Source: Candidatus Roslinia caecavium (GTDB lineage: Bacteria > Bacillota > Clostridia > Monoglobales > Monoglobaceae). Taken from it: a stretch of 45,472 bases of DNA. Below, in pieces: positions 44,589 to 45,472 of this stretch. The translations under genes and the position numbers were made by a program. The notes beneath the pieces are model-generated. The model was not told the origin of the DNA and ran no database searches. It worked only from the letters and a program-made list of their open reading frames with translations. The stretch is taken from NCBI GenBank assembly GCA_904419955.1, contig CAJFTO010000022.1, forward strand, positions 1-45,472, given 5' to 3'. Within the stretch, counting starts at the first letter, position 1; each line of letters begins with the position of its first letter.

Positions 44589-45022
44589 TACAGAAAGCTG
44601 CGGATATCGACCGCGAGCTTTTCTTCAAGATTGATCAGCCGTTTAGTTATATCCTTCGAGACTTCGTCGGCGGCTTTATATTCGTTAAGGTATCTGTTTA
44701 AGGATTTAACGCCCATATTGCATCCGTCGGTCATAAGGTCCGCTATAGTCTCGTCCGAATCGTCCATCGCCATTTTCATGTTCGTCTTGATCCACGACAT
44801 CCCCTTTGCGACCGGATTCGGCTCCTTGCCGTCGTCCTTATACTTATAAAGCAACTCCTGGATCTCCGAGTCCAGCTTCTCATGCTCCGCCCGGCAGTCG
44901 GACAACCTCTTTTTCAGCTTGTCCGAACGGGTATACTCCATTACCTCGTCGATAGCCTCGACCCCCATTTTAACCCCCGCGTCGCATTCGCGCAGCAGTC
45001 TTATTGTATCTTGTTCAACCAT
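44588..45022 (-). CDS. Small helical ferritin-like protein (DUF2383-like)
   Basis: The protein has 144 residues from ATG 45022, 9 bases after AAAGGAAG; the upstream in-frame codons include that site. It is almost entirely helical and lacks a signal peptide. Two related halves are visible, each with a pattern of the type (D/E)C(D/N)xGxKxxxxAxxE/..L, e.g. CDAGVKMGVEAID and CNMGVKSLNRYL, and the motif GKEPNPVAKGMSWIKTNMKM. This suggests a four-helix bundle of the ferritin-like superfamily. It recalls a widespread clostridial protein of unknown function. Metal binding is not shown. Confidence 0.6.
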   Translation of the reverse strand: MVEQDTIRLLRECDAGVKMGVEAIDEVMEYTRSDKLKKRLSDCRAEHEKLDSEIQELLYKYKDDGKEPNPVAKGMSWIKTNMKMAMDDSDETIADLMTDGCNMGVKSLNRYLNEYKAADEVSKDITKRLINLEEKLAVDIRSFL

Positions 45023-45270
45023 AACCTTACGCTTCCTTTCTTTTAGACTTAAGTATTTTTTATACAAATAAAGTATTCCTAAAACGAAAGGAAATATACG
45101 AAAACATTAGACGCTATCCTTATTTATTGCTTTTGACTCTAAACTAAAAGCTGTATCTTACGTATATCAAAAATTATTCTGTAAAAATATCACAAAGGAA
45201 AACATATATTATTAAGCGCTTAAAATAAATTAATTTATCTTAAGCGGAAGTCTTTATGCAAATAACAAAC
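45023..45270. other. AT-rich intergenic region
   Basis: The region probably holds the promoter of the helical protein gene on the minus strand. A perfect palindrome TTAAGCGCTTAA lies near 45211. No gene or known RNA is recognised. Confidence 0.4.
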
Positions 45271-45305
45271 CGGCATAGTCCAACTTATATGCCGCTTTTC
45301 TTTAT
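45271..45305. terminator. Terminator-like hairpin with T-rich tracts on both sides
   Basis: CGGCATA (45271-45277) pairs with TATGCCG (45288-45294). CTTTTCTTTATTTT follows on the plus strand and GTTTGTTATTT on the minus strand. It is the second hairpin downstream of the stalk-domain gene. Confidence 0.55.
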
Positions 45306-45316
45306 TTTACACAAGA

Positions 45317-45342
45317 AATCGGAGCCGCAAAGCTGCGGCTCC
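45317..45342 (-). terminator. Terminator of the stalk-domain protein gene
   Basis: GGAGCCGCA (45321-45329) pairs perfectly with TGCGGCTCC (45334-45342). On the minus strand GATTTCTTG follows; the T run is weak. Confidence 0.6.
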
Positions 45343-45369
45343 TTATCGTGCGCTTGCGCCGGATCTTTT

Positions 45370-45472
45370 TTACTCCGTAGTCACAATAGCCGTTCTGGTC
45401 GCTTCGTCCCACTGGACGTTAAAGCCGAGGTTTTCGGATAAGAACCTGAGCGGGACCATAGTCTTATCGTTT
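45370..45472 (-). CDS. C-terminal end of a stalk-domain (copper amine oxidase N-terminal-like) protein, partial
   Basis: The minus strand is open from the window edge to TAA at 45372-45370. The 33 visible residues include DKTMVPLRFLSENLGF, VQWDE and ATRTAIV, which is the closing repeat of the Cu_amine_oxidN1 stalk domain also found in the esterase at 26960. Such domains usually sit on secreted or cell-wall proteins. The rest of the gene, including any enzyme domain, lies outside the window. Confidence 0.8.
   Translation of the reverse strand, partial: NDKTMVPLRFLSENLGFNVQWDEATRTAIVTTE

Overview
The window looks like chromosomal DNA of a Clostridia-type Bacillota bacterium, probably anaerobic and host- or plant-fibre-associated. 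The grounds are strong AGGAGG-type ribosome binding sites, frequent TTG and GTG starts, TTGACA/TATAAT-like promoters, a PPi-type phosphofructokinase, SLH and copper-amine-oxidase-type stalk domains, secreted glycan-degrading enzymes with CBMs and PT-rich linkers, and a small cysteine protein (DUF6472-like) next to ruvB. No rRNA, tRNA, CRISPR array or transposase gene was seen. Genus cannot be assigned from the sequence alone.

Left part (1-13.5 kb, mostly minus strand): the 5' end of a secreted GH95-like enzyme, a double-PepSY protein, PPi-dependent phosphofructokinase, a small acidic protein of unknown function on the plus strand, a 1251-residue secreted GH43 enzyme with carbohydrate-binding modules and a divergent AraC regulator, then an SLH-anchored M13 metallopeptidase that follows leuA with only a 42-base gap.

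Middle part (13.7-30 kb, plus strand): an AraC regulator and a two-gene ABC transporter (two fused TMD-NBD half transporters). Both transcription units carry the same spaced palindrome (GTTAG-N6-CTAAC) just downstream of the -10 box, which suggests one repressor, perhaps metal-responsive. Next come a 1221-residue secreted protein of unknown family, the unit ruvA-ruvB-DUF6472-metG, a stalk-domain esterase and a small alarmone synthetase.

Right part (29.8-44.4 kb, plus strand): a 14-kb exopolysaccharide operon. A strong promoter is followed by a c-di-GMP-I riboswitch and an intrinsic terminator. Then come a frameshifted GT2 gene, a polyprenyl glycosylphosphotransferase, two Wzz-like chain-length proteins, a metallophosphoesterase, GT2, GT4, a Wzy-like polymerase, GT2, an HD-GYP-type protein, a Wzx-like flippase and LicD. 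Five junctions are 4-base stop/start overlaps. The second Wzz-like protein carries a degenerate EAL domain where a BY-kinase domain would sit in Wzc-type proteins, and no BY-kinase gene is present in the locus.

The most interesting reading is therefore an exopolysaccharide system wired to c-di-GMP at three levels: transcription (riboswitch), assembly (EAL-type domain on the co-polymerase) and local turnover or sensing (HD-GYP protein). The window ends with a MITE-like inverted-repeat element, a helical ferritin-like small protein, and the 3' end of a stalk-domain protein.
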